Below, in pieces: positions 26,121 to 35,697 of a stretch of 48,401 nucleotides of DNA. The position numbers and the translations under genes were made by a program. Source of the stretch: CAYFJO01 sp964343305 (GTDB lineage Bacteria; Planctomycetota; Planctomycetia; Pirellulales; Pirellulaceae); contig CAYFJO010000028.1 in assembly GCA_964343305.1 (NCBI GenBank), positions 1 through 48,401 on the forward strand, read 5' to 3'. The notes beneath the pieces were generated by a model that saw only the letters and a list, made by a program, of their open reading frames with translations, had not been told where the DNA came from and did no database searches. Position 1 is the first letter of the stretch. Each line of letters opens with the position of its first letter.

Positions 26121-26523
26121 AACCTGGATCTCGAAGCCCAAGACTGTCCATTAATTCGTCGACCACGACGCCTCGCAATTGAGCCAACTTCACGACACGT
26201 TCCATGCGCTGAGCGTGTGCCACTTCCACTTTGTCCGTGAGTCGCTTCAACTCTTCGTGCTCATCAGCAGTCAAACTTTCGTCGCGCCGGCGGTCCATCA
26301 ACTCGTGGTAACGCTGCCAAGCTGCCTCAGGCAAACCTTGATTGATCTCTTGAAGAAGCGTTGCTTGGTCATTCGACAAGTTTGACGTGCCATTGATCGG
26401 GTCGGCTTGATCGAGATATTCCTCAATCACGTGCTGGGCCAACTCGGAGACTTGCTTGCCCTGCGAGTCGGCAAGTTCTCGCAATCGTTGCTCTTTGGCG
26501 GGTTCAAGATGAACGTCGACCAT
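26113..26523 (-). CDS. Ribbon-helix-helix-like small protein upstream of the HNH gene
   Basis: A 136-residue protein. Residues 1-40 (VDVHLEPAKEQRLRELADSQ, then VSELAQHVIEEYLDQ) look like a ribbon-helix-helix DNA-binding fold of the CopG/Arc type, as in many antitoxins. The rest is strongly helical and charged (ADEHEELKRLTDKVEVAHAQRMERVVKLAQLRG). It is the first gene of a coupled pair with the HNH nuclease. GGAG lies about 11 bases before ATG 26523. An antitoxin or autoregulator role is inferred from position and fold. Confidence 0.65.
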   Translation of the reverse strand: MVDVHLEPAKEQRLRELADSQGKQVSELAQHVIEEYLDQADPINGTSNLSNDQATLLQEINQGLPEAAWQRYHELMDRRRDESLTADEHEELKRLTDKVEVAHAQRMERVVKLAQLRGVVVDELMDSLGLRDPGYV

Positions 26524-26764
26524 AAAAACTGTCTCCTCATCTCGTTTCGTTCAGTCAATTATAGCCGAGCCATGGGCGAAGTCGCGATGTCTAGAAGATT
26601 TGTCGCGCTATTTCTTTCCCAAAATCGTAAGAAACCTGTAATTTAAGGACAGCCCCCCGACGAGTATATGTAGCTCGAATTATAACTCATCATCATTTGC
26701 TTTTCTGTGACTCGGATCTTGGGGATGAATCACTCGAATCATCCAACACAGAAAGGGGTGCACC

Positions 26765-28516
26765 ATGCACATCGAGAATCATGCGCACATCGGAAATCAT
26801 GCGCACGAGGAAAGTCCTGTGCGCGAAGACACAGAAGTTCGTGGTTTCGCGCGGTTTCTTTACACGCAGAATCCGTTCTATCTGATCAGTGCGTGTCTTG
26901 TTCTTTATGGTTTGCACGTGTCGTTTGGCGACGCTGGGTCGGAACCTTGGTCACTGGCCTTGGCACTGTGCGGTTACACATGTCTCATGGCGCTGACAGC
27001 AGTTGTGCTGATTCGATTGGGCAAAGTGTGGGACGACGCCCGGTCGATCATGCTGATTCTGTTGTTGCTGTTTTTGGCCATCTCGGCCAGCTTCGATGAA
27101 GTTTGCCACACGGATTACTTCGCGGCGGCACGAGTTTTGCTTTGCGGCCTGGCATTCTCGGTGCTGGTGACCGAGGGATTGTTTCATTGCTTGCGGATTC
27201 GATTTCCACTGGTATTTCGCGTTCCGTACTACTTGCTGCTTGGTCTGTTGTTCGTCTACCCGCTTTGGCTTGCCCAGCCGGACGTTTCGAAAGAGGCGAT
27301 CGCTTGGCGAATCTTCTTGTTTCCGGTGATTGCTGCCGCGTCGTCGCTCACTTTGATTCCAGCGATTCGATGCGGCAGCCAAATTGTCCAGCAAAACGGC
27401 ACCCCCTGGTGTTGGCCGCTGTATCCGTGGTCCGTGTTTTTTGTCCTCGGTGTTGGCGTTTGCTTGCGGGCATTTGGGATGAGTCTTTCGTTTGATCCAG
27501 CACCTTCGATCGCACTGTACGGTGCGTTTGGGTTGTTTTACTTGGTGCCGTTTCTGTTCGCCGTGCTGTTGTTGATCGTCGAAATCGGTGTCGTCGAGAA
27601 ACTGGAAACCGTCAAGCGATTTGCTTTGACCACCGCGCCGTTGCTCATCGTGTTGTCCATGCCGCTGGGCCAGAACAAAGCGTTCACTGGCTTCCTCGAT
27701 TTGTTCGCGGAAGCCATCGGATCGCCAATCTACTTGACCTGGATTGGTTTATTGGTGTTCTACGTCTATTGCCTCGCGCGAGGGTTGCGCGGCGCGGAAA
27801 GTTGGTTATGTGCCGCGCTGGTGCCCGCCATGTTTATCGACCGTTATACCTATGGGCCGGCAACCCTCGCGTCGGTGCAGTGGTGGCCTTTGGTTGTGAT
27901 CGGCGGCATTCAGTTGCTGCGAGCAATCGAGCGGCGTGAGTCACTGCGCTGCTTTGCGGCGATCGTCACACTTTCGCTTGCCGTGTCCATTGCGTTCTGG
28001 GATGGACCGCTTCGATTGGCTGTCATCATTGCGGCGTATCATTTGGTTTGCCTGGCGGCGTTGTTGATCAGTTTCGAATTTAACGATGGTTGGGGGAAGG
28101 AACTTCGGCTGGTCGCGGCAGTCATGATTGGGTTGGCTGGCATTCTCGCGGTCGTTGCGGCGAACACCACCATCGTTCCAAACCTCGCCTGCATGACGTA
28201 TATCGCAGCGATGGCAATCGTGACGATGCAGTTGTGGCGACGTTGGCGCGAACTGTGCTGGTTGGTCGTCACGGGATCGAACTTGATCATTCTAGTCCTT
28301 GCCTGCCTGAGCGTATCGGGCGAAACTTTGCACAGCATTGTCGGTTCACCAGGATTCTATCCACTGTTGTGGGGAATTCTATTCTTCATCGTGGCCGGTT
28401 TGATCAGTGCACAAAAGTGTGGCCTGCTAAAACACATTTGGGAGAAGTTCGTCAGAATCGTCCTTGACTCACCACCCAGTTCGCAAGACCGCACTTCGCC
28501 AAAACAACAGACGTGA
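26765..28516 (+). CDS. Large polytopic membrane protein of unknown function
   Basis: A 583-residue protein with roughly 15 hydrophobic membrane segments and short loops. The His-rich N-terminus (residues 2-15) is encoded by an 18-bp tandem duplication. No transporter, glycosyltransferase or enzyme motif that I recognise is present; there is no catalytic loop. AAAGG upstream of ATG 26765 supports the start. The RTX/calpain-like gene follows 140 bp downstream on the same strand, so joint expression is possible. Confidence 0.7.
   Translation: MHIENHAHIGNHAHEESPVREDTEVRGFARFLYTQNPFYLISACLVLYGLHVSFGDAGSEPWSLALALCGYTCLMALTAVVLIRLGKVWDDARSIMLILLLLFLAISASFDEVCHTDYFAAARVLLCGLAFSVLVTEGLFHCLRIRFPLVFRVPYYLLLGLLFVYPLWLAQPDVSKEAIAWRIFLFPVIAAASSLTLIPAIRCGSQIVQQNGTPWCWPLYPWSVFFVLGVGVCLRAFGMSLSFDPAPSIALYGAFGLFYLVPFLFAVLLLIVEIGVVEKLETVKRFALTTAPLLIVLSMPLGQNKAFTGFLDLFAEAIGSPIYLTWIGLLVFYVYCLARGLRGAESWLCAALVPAMFIDRYTYGPATLASVQWWPLVVIGGIQLLRAIERRESLRCFAAIVTLSLAVSIAFWDGPLRLAVIIAAYHLVCLAALLISFEFNDGWGKELRLVAAVMIGLAGILAVVAANTTIVPNLACMTYIAAMAIVTMQLWRRWRELCWLVVTGSNLIILVLACLSVSGETLHSIVGSPGFYPLLWGILFFIVAGLISAQKCGLLKHIWEKFVRIVLDSPPSSQDRTSPKQQT
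26768..26803 (+). repeat. 18-bp tandem duplication encoding the His-rich N-terminus
   Basis: CACATCGAGAATCATGCG is followed directly by CACATCGGAAATCATGCG (16 of 18 identical). They encode His-Ile-Glu-Asn-His-Ala and His-Ile-Gly-Asn-His-Ala. Confidence 0.75.
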
Positions 28517-28656
28517 CGACGATATCTTGTTCGCGGCTTGAAATGAGAGTCGCCCAACGATTTTGAGATAATCCTGAATTTTTGTTGCGGGACGATCACC
28601 CAATCTGCGCATGCAATCCTGGAGTCAGACATTCCTGGATTTGATTGGAGATGATC

Positions 28657-30657
28657 ATGTTACGTCGACAAGCGAAACGGTTTCACGTCGAAATGCTGGA
28701 AAACAGAACGTTAATGGCAGGCGACGTTGTGACTGTCGACACCGGACCTTCACTCGACGAAGTGAACCTTCCCCAGAGTGGACTCTTCAGCGGCGGCGCG
28801 CTGGTACGCGGAACGCAAGTCACGCTGACGAGTGGCAAATTGACCATCGACGCAGTTCCTGCCGGCACGAATGTGGATGTCACGAAGTACGACACAACGG
28901 GCGGCCCAGTCGTCATCGTGACGGTTGACGGCTCACCTGGGCGTGCCTTCGCGCTATCCGACGTGAACGAAATCGTTTTCAACGGTAGCGAGTTTAAGGA
29001 CACCTTCACGAACAACACATCGATTAAATCCACGGCATTCGGGAAGGGGGGAAATGACAAGTTGAACGGCGGATCGAACGAGGATGTTCTTCACGGTGGA
29101 GCGGGCGACGATGTGATCAAAGGGCGTGACGGTGACGATGAGATTCATGGCGACGCTGGTATGGACGTGATTCATGGCGGTGACAATGACGATACGATTC
29201 ATGGTGGCAGTGAGCACGACACGATTTGGGCAGGCGATGGTGCGGACACCGTGCATGGTGGCGGTACAGGAGATTGGATTTTCGGCGAAGGCGGAGAAGA
29301 CGAATTGCACGGCGGTGAAGACGGGGACCTGATTAGCGGTGGCGACGGCAACGACACGATCTACGCCGGCCAAGGAGACGACCTGGTGTTCGGCGACAAT
29401 CAAAACGACCGCATCGAAGGCGGCTGGGGCGATGATCGGATCTATGGTGGCAAAGGCGAAGACACCATCGCTGGTCTTGGAAACTGGAATGGCTACAAAG
29501 CGGGTCTGACCGACAACGACACACTATTCGGTGGTTATGGAAAAGACACGATCAATGGCGGCCCTGGCAACGATTTCCTAGATGCGGGCAAAGACGGCGC
29601 AAAATTGGATTCTGGCGTGGGCTACGACTTTGATGCCGACAAATGGGTGATCGGCGGAGTATCTTTGGAAGACGTGAGTCAGGGCGATGGACCCACGTGC
29701 AAGTTTTTGGCAAGACTGGCATCGGCGGCACTCCGTGGTGTCGACCTGGCAAGCCGCATCCGGCATGTCCATGACGGAACGTACGAGGTCGGCCTGTACG
29801 ACGGCAAGGGCAAACTCCAATGGGTGACGGTGCACTTTGACGGCCACGATGTCAAAGGCCGAAAACTTGACGGAAAGCGATACACTTCGCCCGATCCAAA
29901 TATCGTGGACCAGGGTGAGTTCTGGACCATCTTGTATCACCGCGCCTACTTCCAAGGAAACTATGGCTATGCAGTTGGTTTCAATCTGGATGGTTTGCAA
30001 GCGCTGACGGGGCATAACAGCACATCGTATCGCCGGGTCATCACGGATCTTCGAAGCCAGGCGAACGTCCCGAATGACTACAAATACCAAACACAATTCT
30101 GGGGACAGTGGGCCGAAGCGGACCTGCAACGAATGGAAAAGACGATTGCCAACAACGGTCACGTCGTTGCTGGCACGGTGAGCGCGGATAAAGTAAAGAT
30201 CTCAAGCAAATTGACGACCTACCATGCCTACACAGTTATCCGTGTCGATCGGTCCGGTGCTGTTCCCAACATCGAGCTATACAATCCGCACGGCGTCAAG
30301 GTCACTGTTTCGTGGGATGAGTTTAAAGAATCAATGGACAGCTACGAGATCAACGATCCCAAGTCTCAACCACCCATCTTGGACCCGAATTACCAAGGAT
30401 CGCTCTCCGTCGAACTGGACGAGTTCAAAATGACTAACGCCAATGGCGACTTGTCAGACCAAGCATGGAACAAGGCCGATCGCCTTTCGTGGCAGTTTCC
30501 AGAAGTGGAGCCGCGCGAGCAAGAGATCGAGGAAAATATGACACCCGCGTTCTCATCCTCTGAAATCAGCGACCTTGAAAGCTCGATCGATGAATACATG
30601 TTCGAAGCCGAAAACGACTTGGAAAGCATTTATGAATTGCTGGACAAGATCGGCTAG
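28657..30657 (+). CDS. RTX-repeat protein with a calpain-like cysteine protease domain
   Basis: A 666-residue protein with a LEPR-XLL-like planctomycete N-terminal motif (RFHVEMLENRTLMAGD), about 12 glycine/aspartate-rich RTX nonapeptides (residues about 128-312; GGAGDD, GGDGNDTIYAGQGDD) that should bind calcium, and a C-terminal domain with a calpain-like triad: Cys348 in SQGDGPTCKFLARLA, His523 in TYHAYTVIRV, Asn543 in ELYNPHG, plus Gln342 for the oxyanion hole. The usual Trp after the catalytic Cys is Lys. It is probably an exported, calcium-dependent protease. ATG 28657 is chosen because TGGAG lies 6 bases upstream; TTG 28645 is less likely. The last 60 residues are acidic and helical. 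Confidence 0.78.
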   Translation: MLRRQAKRFHVEMLENRTLMAGDVVTVDTGPSLDEVNLPQSGLFSGGALVRGTQVTLTSGKLTIDAVPAGTNVDVTKYDTTGGPVVIVTVDGSPGRAFALSDVNEIVFNGSEFKDTFTNNTSIKSTAFGKGGNDKLNGGSNEDVLHGGAGDDVIKGRDGDDEIHGDAGMDVIHGGDNDDTIHGGSEHDTIWAGDGADTVHGGGTGDWIFGEGGEDELHGGEDGDLISGGDGNDTIYAGQGDDLVFGDNQNDRIEGGWGDDRIYGGKGEDTIAGLGNWNGYKAGLTDNDTLFGGYGKDTINGGPGNDFLDAGKDGAKLDSGVGYDFDADKWVIGGVSLEDVSQGDGPTCKFLARLASAALRGVDLASRIRHVHDGTYEVGLYDGKGKLQWVTVHFDGHDVKGRKLDGKRYTSPDPNIVDQGEFWTILYHRAYFQGNYGYAVGFNLDGLQALTGHNSTSYRRVITDLRSQANVPNDYKYQTQFWGQWAEADLQRMEKTIANNGHVVAGTVSADKVKISSKLTTYHAYTVIRVDRSGAVPNIELYNPHGVKVTVSWDEFKESMDSYEINDPKSQPPILDPNYQGSLSVELDEFKMTNANGDLSDQAWNKADRLSWQFPEVEPREQEIEENMTPAFSSSEISDLESSIDEYMFEAENDLESIYELLDKIG

Positions 30658-30765
30658 ATGTTTTGTCGCGAAACTCTCCAACCATCATGTATCGCAAGCT
30701 CCTCCACTACTCCCTAGGCACGCAAACCATTAAGATGGCTGGCTCATCCCAAGGAGTTCTGGTCC

Positions 30766-31761
30766 ATGCCTGTTGCCCAAATCAATCCCGAGGCGATGTT
30801 GCACAAGCCGTTGCCGATGGTTGACGTATTGAACGATGCTGGTTTCGAAGTTCGCTATCCTACCAACCCCGAGTTGGCTCGCGGCGGTTGCACCGATGAT
30901 GAATTGATCGAAGAACTTCAGGGCGTCAACGCGGTCGTTGCGACCGCCGAACAATACACGCCCAAGGTCATCGCCGCGCTGCCCGATTTACGTGTCATCG
31001 CGCGAGCGGGTGTCGGTTACGACGCCGTCGATGTGCCCGCCGCCACCGAACACAAAATCCCTGTCACGATTACGCCAACCGCCAATCACGAAGCCGTCGC
31101 GGAACTTGCTCTTGCCCTCTTGTTTGCTACCACGAAACGCATGGTCGACGGACATCGTCGCACGCTGGCCGGCGAATGGCCGCGAGTGCCGTTGATGCCG
31201 ATCCGCGGCAAGACGATGGGGATCGTCGGTCTCGGCCGTATCGGCCGCAGCATGGCGACGCGTTGCATTTCGCTCGGCATGACCGTCATCGCCAACGAAC
31301 AATTTCCGAACGAAGAGTTCGTCAAACAGCACGGTATCGAACTGGTCGACTTCGACGCGTTGCTCGGCCGCTCGGACTTCATCACGATCCATTGCCCGTT
31401 GACGGAAGAAACGCGTGGGCGATTTAACAAGACTGCGTTTGCCAAGATGAAGCAAGGCAGCATTTTGTTGAATTCCGCTCGCGGGCCGATCGTTGTGGAA
31501 GCAGACTTGCACGACGCGTTGACGTCAGGCCATCTCGCTGCCGCGGGACTCGATGTGTTCGAGCAAGAGCCACCGTCGACCGACAACCCGTTGTTTAAGC
31601 TAGAGAACGTCGTCGTCAGCCCGCATATCGCCGGTGCCGATGAGCTTTCGATGCGCGACATGGGAACCGAAGCGGCTCAGTGTATCGCCACGCTGTATCA
31701 AGGCGGCTGGCCAGACGGCGCGGTGGTGAATAACGAACTCAAAGACGGTTGGAAGTGGTAG
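30766..31761 (+). CDS. D-2-hydroxyacid dehydrogenase (phosphoglycerate dehydrogenase-like)
   Basis: A 331-residue NAD-dependent dehydrogenase of the SerA-like family. Visible: substrate-side RAGVGYDAVDV, Rossmann GIVGLGRIGRSMA, the catalytic triad Arg239 (LNSARGPIV), Glu268 (FEQEPP) and His287 (SPHIAGA). It lacks the C-terminal ACT domain of true serine-pathway PGDH, so glyoxylate, hydroxypyruvate or other 2-hydroxyacids are equally possible. AAGGAG about 9 bases before ATG 30766 supports the start. A palindromic repeat lies 10 bp after the stop. Confidence 0.92.
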   Translation: MPVAQINPEAMLHKPLPMVDVLNDAGFEVRYPTNPELARGGCTDDELIEELQGVNAVVATAEQYTPKVIAALPDLRVIARAGVGYDAVDVPAATEHKIPVTITPTANHEAVAELALALLFATTKRMVDGHRRTLAGEWPRVPLMPIRGKTMGIVGLGRIGRSMATRCISLGMTVIANEQFPNEEFVKQHGIELVDFDALLGRSDFITIHCPLTEETRGRFNKTAFAKMKQGSILLNSARGPIVVEADLHDALTSGHLAAAGLDVFEQEPPSTDNPLFKLENVVVSPHIAGADELSMRDMGTEAAQCIATLYQGGWPDGAVVNNELKDGWKW

Positions 31762-31770
31762 AGAGAATTA

Positions 31771-31849
31771 ACCCACGGATGGCAGTGCGAACCCACGGAT
31801 GAAGACTTGGCCGAGCAATATCCGTGGGTTCGCTCTGCCATCCGTGGGG
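31771..31849. repeat. Nested palindrome, CCCACGGATGGCA family
   Basis: The 30-bp arms (31771-31800 and 31820-31849) are inverted copies with two mismatches around a 19-bp spacer. Each arm also contains two direct ACCCACGGAT copies. It occupies most of the gap between the dehydrogenase and VOC genes. No T-run. Confidence 0.85.
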
Positions 31850-31879
31850 ATCATTCCTTTCATCAAGTCAAACGACTGA

Positions 31880-32338
31880 ATGCCAATACAAGCAAAGTTC
31901 GTTCATACCAACATTGTCGCGCGAGACTGGCGTCGGATCGCGAAATTCTACGAAGAAGTTTTTGGCTGCGTTCCAATGCTCCCCGAACGTGATTACGATG
32001 GTGAGTGGATCAACCAACTCACAGCAAGCGATGGCCACTTGACCATCCGCGGCATCCACCTTCGGTTGCCTGGCTACGATGATCACGGTCCCACACTGGA
32101 AATCTTCGAATACAACGAGCAACCGGATGCCCCGCCGATCGCAGCGAATCGGTCAGGTTTCACTCACATTGCTTTTCACGTGGACGATGTTCCGGCCGCT
32201 CGACAGGCCGTGCTGGACGGTGGCGGTCAAGATCTCGGCGACATCATCCATTTGGACGTGCCCCGGGCCGGACACATTTCGTTGATCTACATGACTGATC
32301 CGGAAGGCAACATCATTGAACTTCAAAATTGCACCTAG
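31880..32338 (+). CDS. VOC (glyoxalase/bleomycin resistance) family protein
   Basis: A 152-residue metalloenzyme-type fold of two beta-alpha-beta-beta-beta modules. Probable metal ligands are visible at the usual places: His in KFVHTNIVA, Glu in PTLEIFEY, His in FTHIAFHV and Glu in NIIELQN. It includes the typical DPEGNIIEL ending. VOC proteins cover glyoxalase I, dioxygenases, epimerases and resistance proteins; the reaction is not decidable here. The stop is 4 bases before the start of the DUF885 peptidase, so the two are likely one transcript. Confidence 0.85.
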   Translation: MPIQAKFVHTNIVARDWRRIAKFYEEVFGCVPMLPERDYDGEWINQLTASDGHLTIRGIHLRLPGYDDHGPTLEIFEYNEQPDAPPIAANRSGFTHIAFHVDDVPAARQAVLDGGGQDLGDIIHLDVPRAGHISLIYMTDPEGNIIELQNCT

Positions 32339-32342
32339 ATTT

Positions 32343-34136
32343 ATGAACGACATGCGATCGACTTTTCTTTCGTTTTTCCTCGCCACGTTTTCAACCGTTG
32401 CCTTTGCACAATTGTCGGCGACCGACAACTTTCAAAAACTGCTCGACGATTCGTGGGAGTTTGGCTTGCAAGAATGGCCAATTCTCGCAACACGAACCGG
32501 CGACAATCGATTCAACGACAAACTGGCCAGCATCAGCGTTGCGGACAGCCAGCGTCGCCTGAACAAGAATCGCGATTTTCTCAAGCGGCTGAAAAACGTC
32601 GATCGTGAGAAACTCTCACGCACCGACCAAATCAACTACGACATCTTTGGCCAGATGATTGAGAACGACATCTCCGAAGCGGAGTTTGAGGTCTACCTGA
32701 TACCGATCACGAACCGCTGGGGCTTTCACGTCGAGTTCGCCGACATCGCGGGTCGCGTGCCGCTGAACAACGTCAAGGACTATGAAAACTACATCGCCCG
32801 ATTGAACGCCTTCCTGCGCTACTCGGAGCAACACATCGAAATCATGCGAGCCGGCATTGAGAAGGGAATGGTACTGCCCGCGGTCGTGCTCGAAGGCTAC
32901 AAGGGAATGATCGAGCCGCACATCGTTGACGATGTCACCAAGAGCCTTCAGCACAAACCGTTCACCAGCTTTCCGGACAAGATCTCACAGGACGATCGAA
33001 AACGCCTAACGGCGGCCGGGAAAGATGCGATCACAAAGAGTGTGGTGCCCGGCTATCAAAAGTTTCTCAAATTCATGGAAAAGGAATACGTCCCGGCGGC
33101 GCGCGGATCGATCGGAGCGTCGGCGTTGCCGCGTGGGCGGGAATATTATCGACATCGAGTGCGCTGGTTCTCAACGCTGGACATCACGCCCGACGAAGTG
33201 CATCAAACCGGGCTGTCCGAAGTAAAACGCATTCGCGCCGAGATGCACGAAGTGATCAAAGAGACGGACTTCAAAGGCGACTTCGATGCGTTTGTCGATT
33301 ACCTCAGAACCGATCCGCGGTTCTATTCCAAGACGCCGAAAGAGTTGATGAGTCGTGTGGCATTGATACTCAAGCGCATGGATGGCCAGTTGCCAAGGCT
33401 CTTCAAAACGCTGCCACGGACTCCGTATGGGTTGCGAGAGATTCCGTCCTACATTGCTCCGACGACGACCAGTGCCTACTACACGCAACCGTCAGGCGAT
33501 GGAAGTCGCGCGGGTTTTTATTACTTGAACACATACAACCTGAAGAGCCGTCCGAATTTCGAGATGGAAGCACTCTCGCTGCACGAGGCGGTTCCAGGAC
33601 ATCACCTGCAACTAGCCCTGCAACAAGAAATCAAGAACATCCCCAACTTTCGCCGCTTCTCGAATTTCACGGTCTTCATCGAAGGCTGGGGGTTGTATGC
33701 CGAGCGGTTGGGTTTAGAGGTCGGTTTTTACACAGATCCGTTCGATGACTTTGGCCGGCTGAGTTTCGAAATGTGGCGAGCGTGCCGGTTGGTGGTGGAC
33801 ACGGGCATGCATTATTTCGGCTGGACGCGCGGGCAAGCAATCGACTACATGGCATCGAACACGTCGTTGTCGATTCACAACATCGAAGCGGAAGTGGACC
33901 GCTACATCTCGTGGCCCGGTCAAGCGCTGGCTTACAAAATCGGTGAGTTGAAGATCCGCGAGTTGCGAGCGATGGCGGAAAACGAACTTGGCGCGAAATT
34001 CGACGTCCGCGAGTTTCACGATGTCGTGCTGGGCAGCGGCGCCGTGCCGCTCAGCGTGTTGGAAGAGAACGTGAAGCGATTTGTCGAGAGCCGAGGGACG
34101 AGCATCGAGGGAGAAAATGAAAGCTCTGGACGCTAG
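32343..34136 (+). CDS. DUF885 family secreted metal-dependent peptidase-like protein
   Basis: A 597-residue protein with a signal peptide (FLSFFLATFSTVAFA). It carries the DUF885 zinc-site signature HEAVPGHHLQLA (His414, Glu415, His420-His421) and, 25 residues on, EGWGLYAERLG (Glu447 region). The N-terminal half is helical with the family's SRTDQINYDIFGQMI. DUF885 proteins are putative zinc peptidases. ATG 32343 begins the signal peptide; a longer frame upstream overlaps the VOC gene and is unlikely. Secreted or periplasmic. Substrate unknown. Confidence 0.9.
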   Translation: MNDMRSTFLSFFLATFSTVAFAQLSATDNFQKLLDDSWEFGLQEWPILATRTGDNRFNDKLASISVADSQRRLNKNRDFLKRLKNVDREKLSRTDQINYDIFGQMIENDISEAEFEVYLIPITNRWGFHVEFADIAGRVPLNNVKDYENYIARLNAFLRYSEQHIEIMRAGIEKGMVLPAVVLEGYKGMIEPHIVDDVTKSLQHKPFTSFPDKISQDDRKRLTAAGKDAITKSVVPGYQKFLKFMEKEYVPAARGSIGASALPRGREYYRHRVRWFSTLDITPDEVHQTGLSEVKRIRAEMHEVIKETDFKGDFDAFVDYLRTDPRFYSKTPKELMSRVALILKRMDGQLPRLFKTLPRTPYGLREIPSYIAPTTTSAYYTQPSGDGSRAGFYYLNTYNLKSRPNFEMEALSLHEAVPGHHLQLALQQEIKNIPNFRRFSNFTVFIEGWGLYAERLGLEVGFYTDPFDDFGRLSFEMWRACRLVVDTGMHYFGWTRGQAIDYMASNTSLSIHNIEAEVDRYISWPGQALAYKIGELKIRELRAMAENELGAKFDVREFHDVVLGSGAVPLSVLEENVKRFVESRGTSIEGENESSGR

Positions 34137-34156
34137 ACTCTTGTCCCTCGACTCAT

Positions 34157-35494
34157 TTAACGGCTGGCAACGAGGTGTCCGTAGAGCGTTTCGCTGCCTC
34201 GCAAGACGTAAAACTTCAGTGGTTGGAACTGCTTGAAGTCCGGGCGATCGAGAATGTAAGTCACATTCTCCAGCTTGATCGTCTCCCAAATGTGCAACCC
34301 CACCAGCACGTCACCTTTTCGAATGCCGCGCTTTTCGGCCGAGCTTCCTTCCCGTACCGCGGTGACCTTTAAGCCGCCGTGATAGCGCGTGGAAACTTTG
34401 GAAAAATCATCGTCCGGCACTTCGGCCAACTTCATTCCCAGCATGTCCCAAACTCGATTGGATGAGGTGGAAGCGACCTCAGTGGTGGTCGACGTAATTG
34501 CCATTGCCACTTCCGTGGCTTCTCCATCACGGCTGATGCTGACATTCAACTCGTCGCCGCTTTTGCGTCCGATCATCGCCCGTTCGAAGTCCAGTTTTCG
34601 TGCGATTTTGACACCGGAAACATCGGTGATGACGTCGCCTGGTTTCAAACCCGCGACTTCCGCCGCGCTGCCGTGAGCAATGGAATCGACCACGAAAAGG
34701 GACGTGGCGCCATCAAGGACCGTCGTGCCCGTGACTCCATGTTTCACACTGCCACGCTGTTCGACACGAATCAGCCTGGCGGCCACTTCCATGGCTTCGT
34801 CGACGGGAATCGCGAAGCCAATGCCTTGGGCTCCAACACGCACGGCGACGTTGATGCCGATCATCAAACCGTCAATATTAATGAGCGGACCGCCCGAATT
34901 TCCGGGATTGATGCTGGCGTCGGTCTGGATCAGGTTTTGATACGTTTGCGAATCGCTGACTTGAACGTTGCGAGCCAGGCCGCTGACACTGCCCTTGGTC
35001 ACCGTATGTTTGTAGCCGTACGCGTTGCCGATGGCGACCACGGGTTCGGCCAACATCAGGTCGTCGGACGTACCGACTTTGATCACGCTTAGCGGCTTGG
35101 TCACGTTCAGCTTGATGATCGCCAGATCGGTCTTGTCATCGTGGGCGACCAATTTTGCCGTGACGGTCTGGCCGTCGTGCAGCGTGACTTGGATGCGCCG
35201 AACGCCGTCGATCACGTGATAGTTTGTAATCACGTAGCCGCGTTCGTCGATGATCGCTCCGCTACCCATGCCGTTCACCTGCTTGAGCGTGGCGGATCGA
35301 GTGATCGGATCGACATCGGATCGGACGGTCTTCTTGCCGTGAATATTGACGACCGAAGGTGCGGCACCTTGAACGGCTCGGACCATCGGCGTGAATCGTA
35401 ATTCGGAGCCATGAGTCTGCTTGTCTTGAAGACCGGCTGAGAGAGTGATGAGTAGGGCGACGGCGAACCACTTGCGGGTGGAGGTGGTGTGCAT
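34157..35494 (-). CDS. HtrA/DegP-like serine protease with two PDZ domains
   Basis: A 445-residue exported protease. A signal peptide (FAVALLITLSAGL) is followed by a trypsin-like domain with the catalytic triad His93 (TNYHVI), Asp123 (KTDLAII) and Ser200 (NPGNSGGPL), then PDZ1 (about 245-330; AEVAGLKPGDVITDVSG) and PDZ2 (about 365-440; AEKRGIRKGDVLVGL). It would degrade or refold damaged periplasmic proteins. The start is ATG 35494. It converges with the DUF885 gene, with only 20 bp between the stops. Confidence 0.92.
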   Translation of the reverse strand: MHTTSTRKWFAVALLITLSAGLQDKQTHGSELRFTPMVRAVQGAAPSVVNIHGKKTVRSDVDPITRSATLKQVNGMGSGAIIDERGYVITNYHVIDGVRRIQVTLHDGQTVTAKLVAHDDKTDLAIIKLNVTKPLSVIKVGTSDDLMLAEPVVAIGNAYGYKHTVTKGSVSGLARNVQVSDSQTYQNLIQTDASINPGNSGGPLINIDGLMIGINVAVRVGAQGIGFAIPVDEAMEVAARLIRVEQRGSVKHGVTGTTVLDGATSLFVVDSIAHGSAAEVAGLKPGDVITDVSGVKIARKLDFERAMIGRKSGDELNVSISRDGEATEVAMAITSTTTEVASTSSNRVWDMLGMKLAEVPDDDFSKVSTRYHGGLKVTAVREGSSAEKRGIRKGDVLVGLHIWETIKLENVTYILDRPDFKQFQPLKFYVLRGSETLYGHLVASR

Positions 35495-35697
35495 GGTGTT
35501 TGGGTGCTCGGAGATGCGGGCCGAGGGCCGAACCGATTGGGTAGGAATTGGTGACCGGCTGGCTTTTACGGCGGGGATGGGTGATGAGGATTAGGTAGGT
35601 CTTCAGTCTGAATCGGCGTCGCGAGGGGACGGTCGTTAATGACCAAAGAAGCGTCGGCATGAATTGCCTAGACTGCCGAGATTCCGGTGGGATCGAT

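Noticed and set aside
29050..29600. Regular short repeats that could suggest a CRISPR or tandem DNA repeat
   Set aside because: They are protein-level RTX nonapeptides with varied codons in one open frame. There are no constant repeats with unique spacers.
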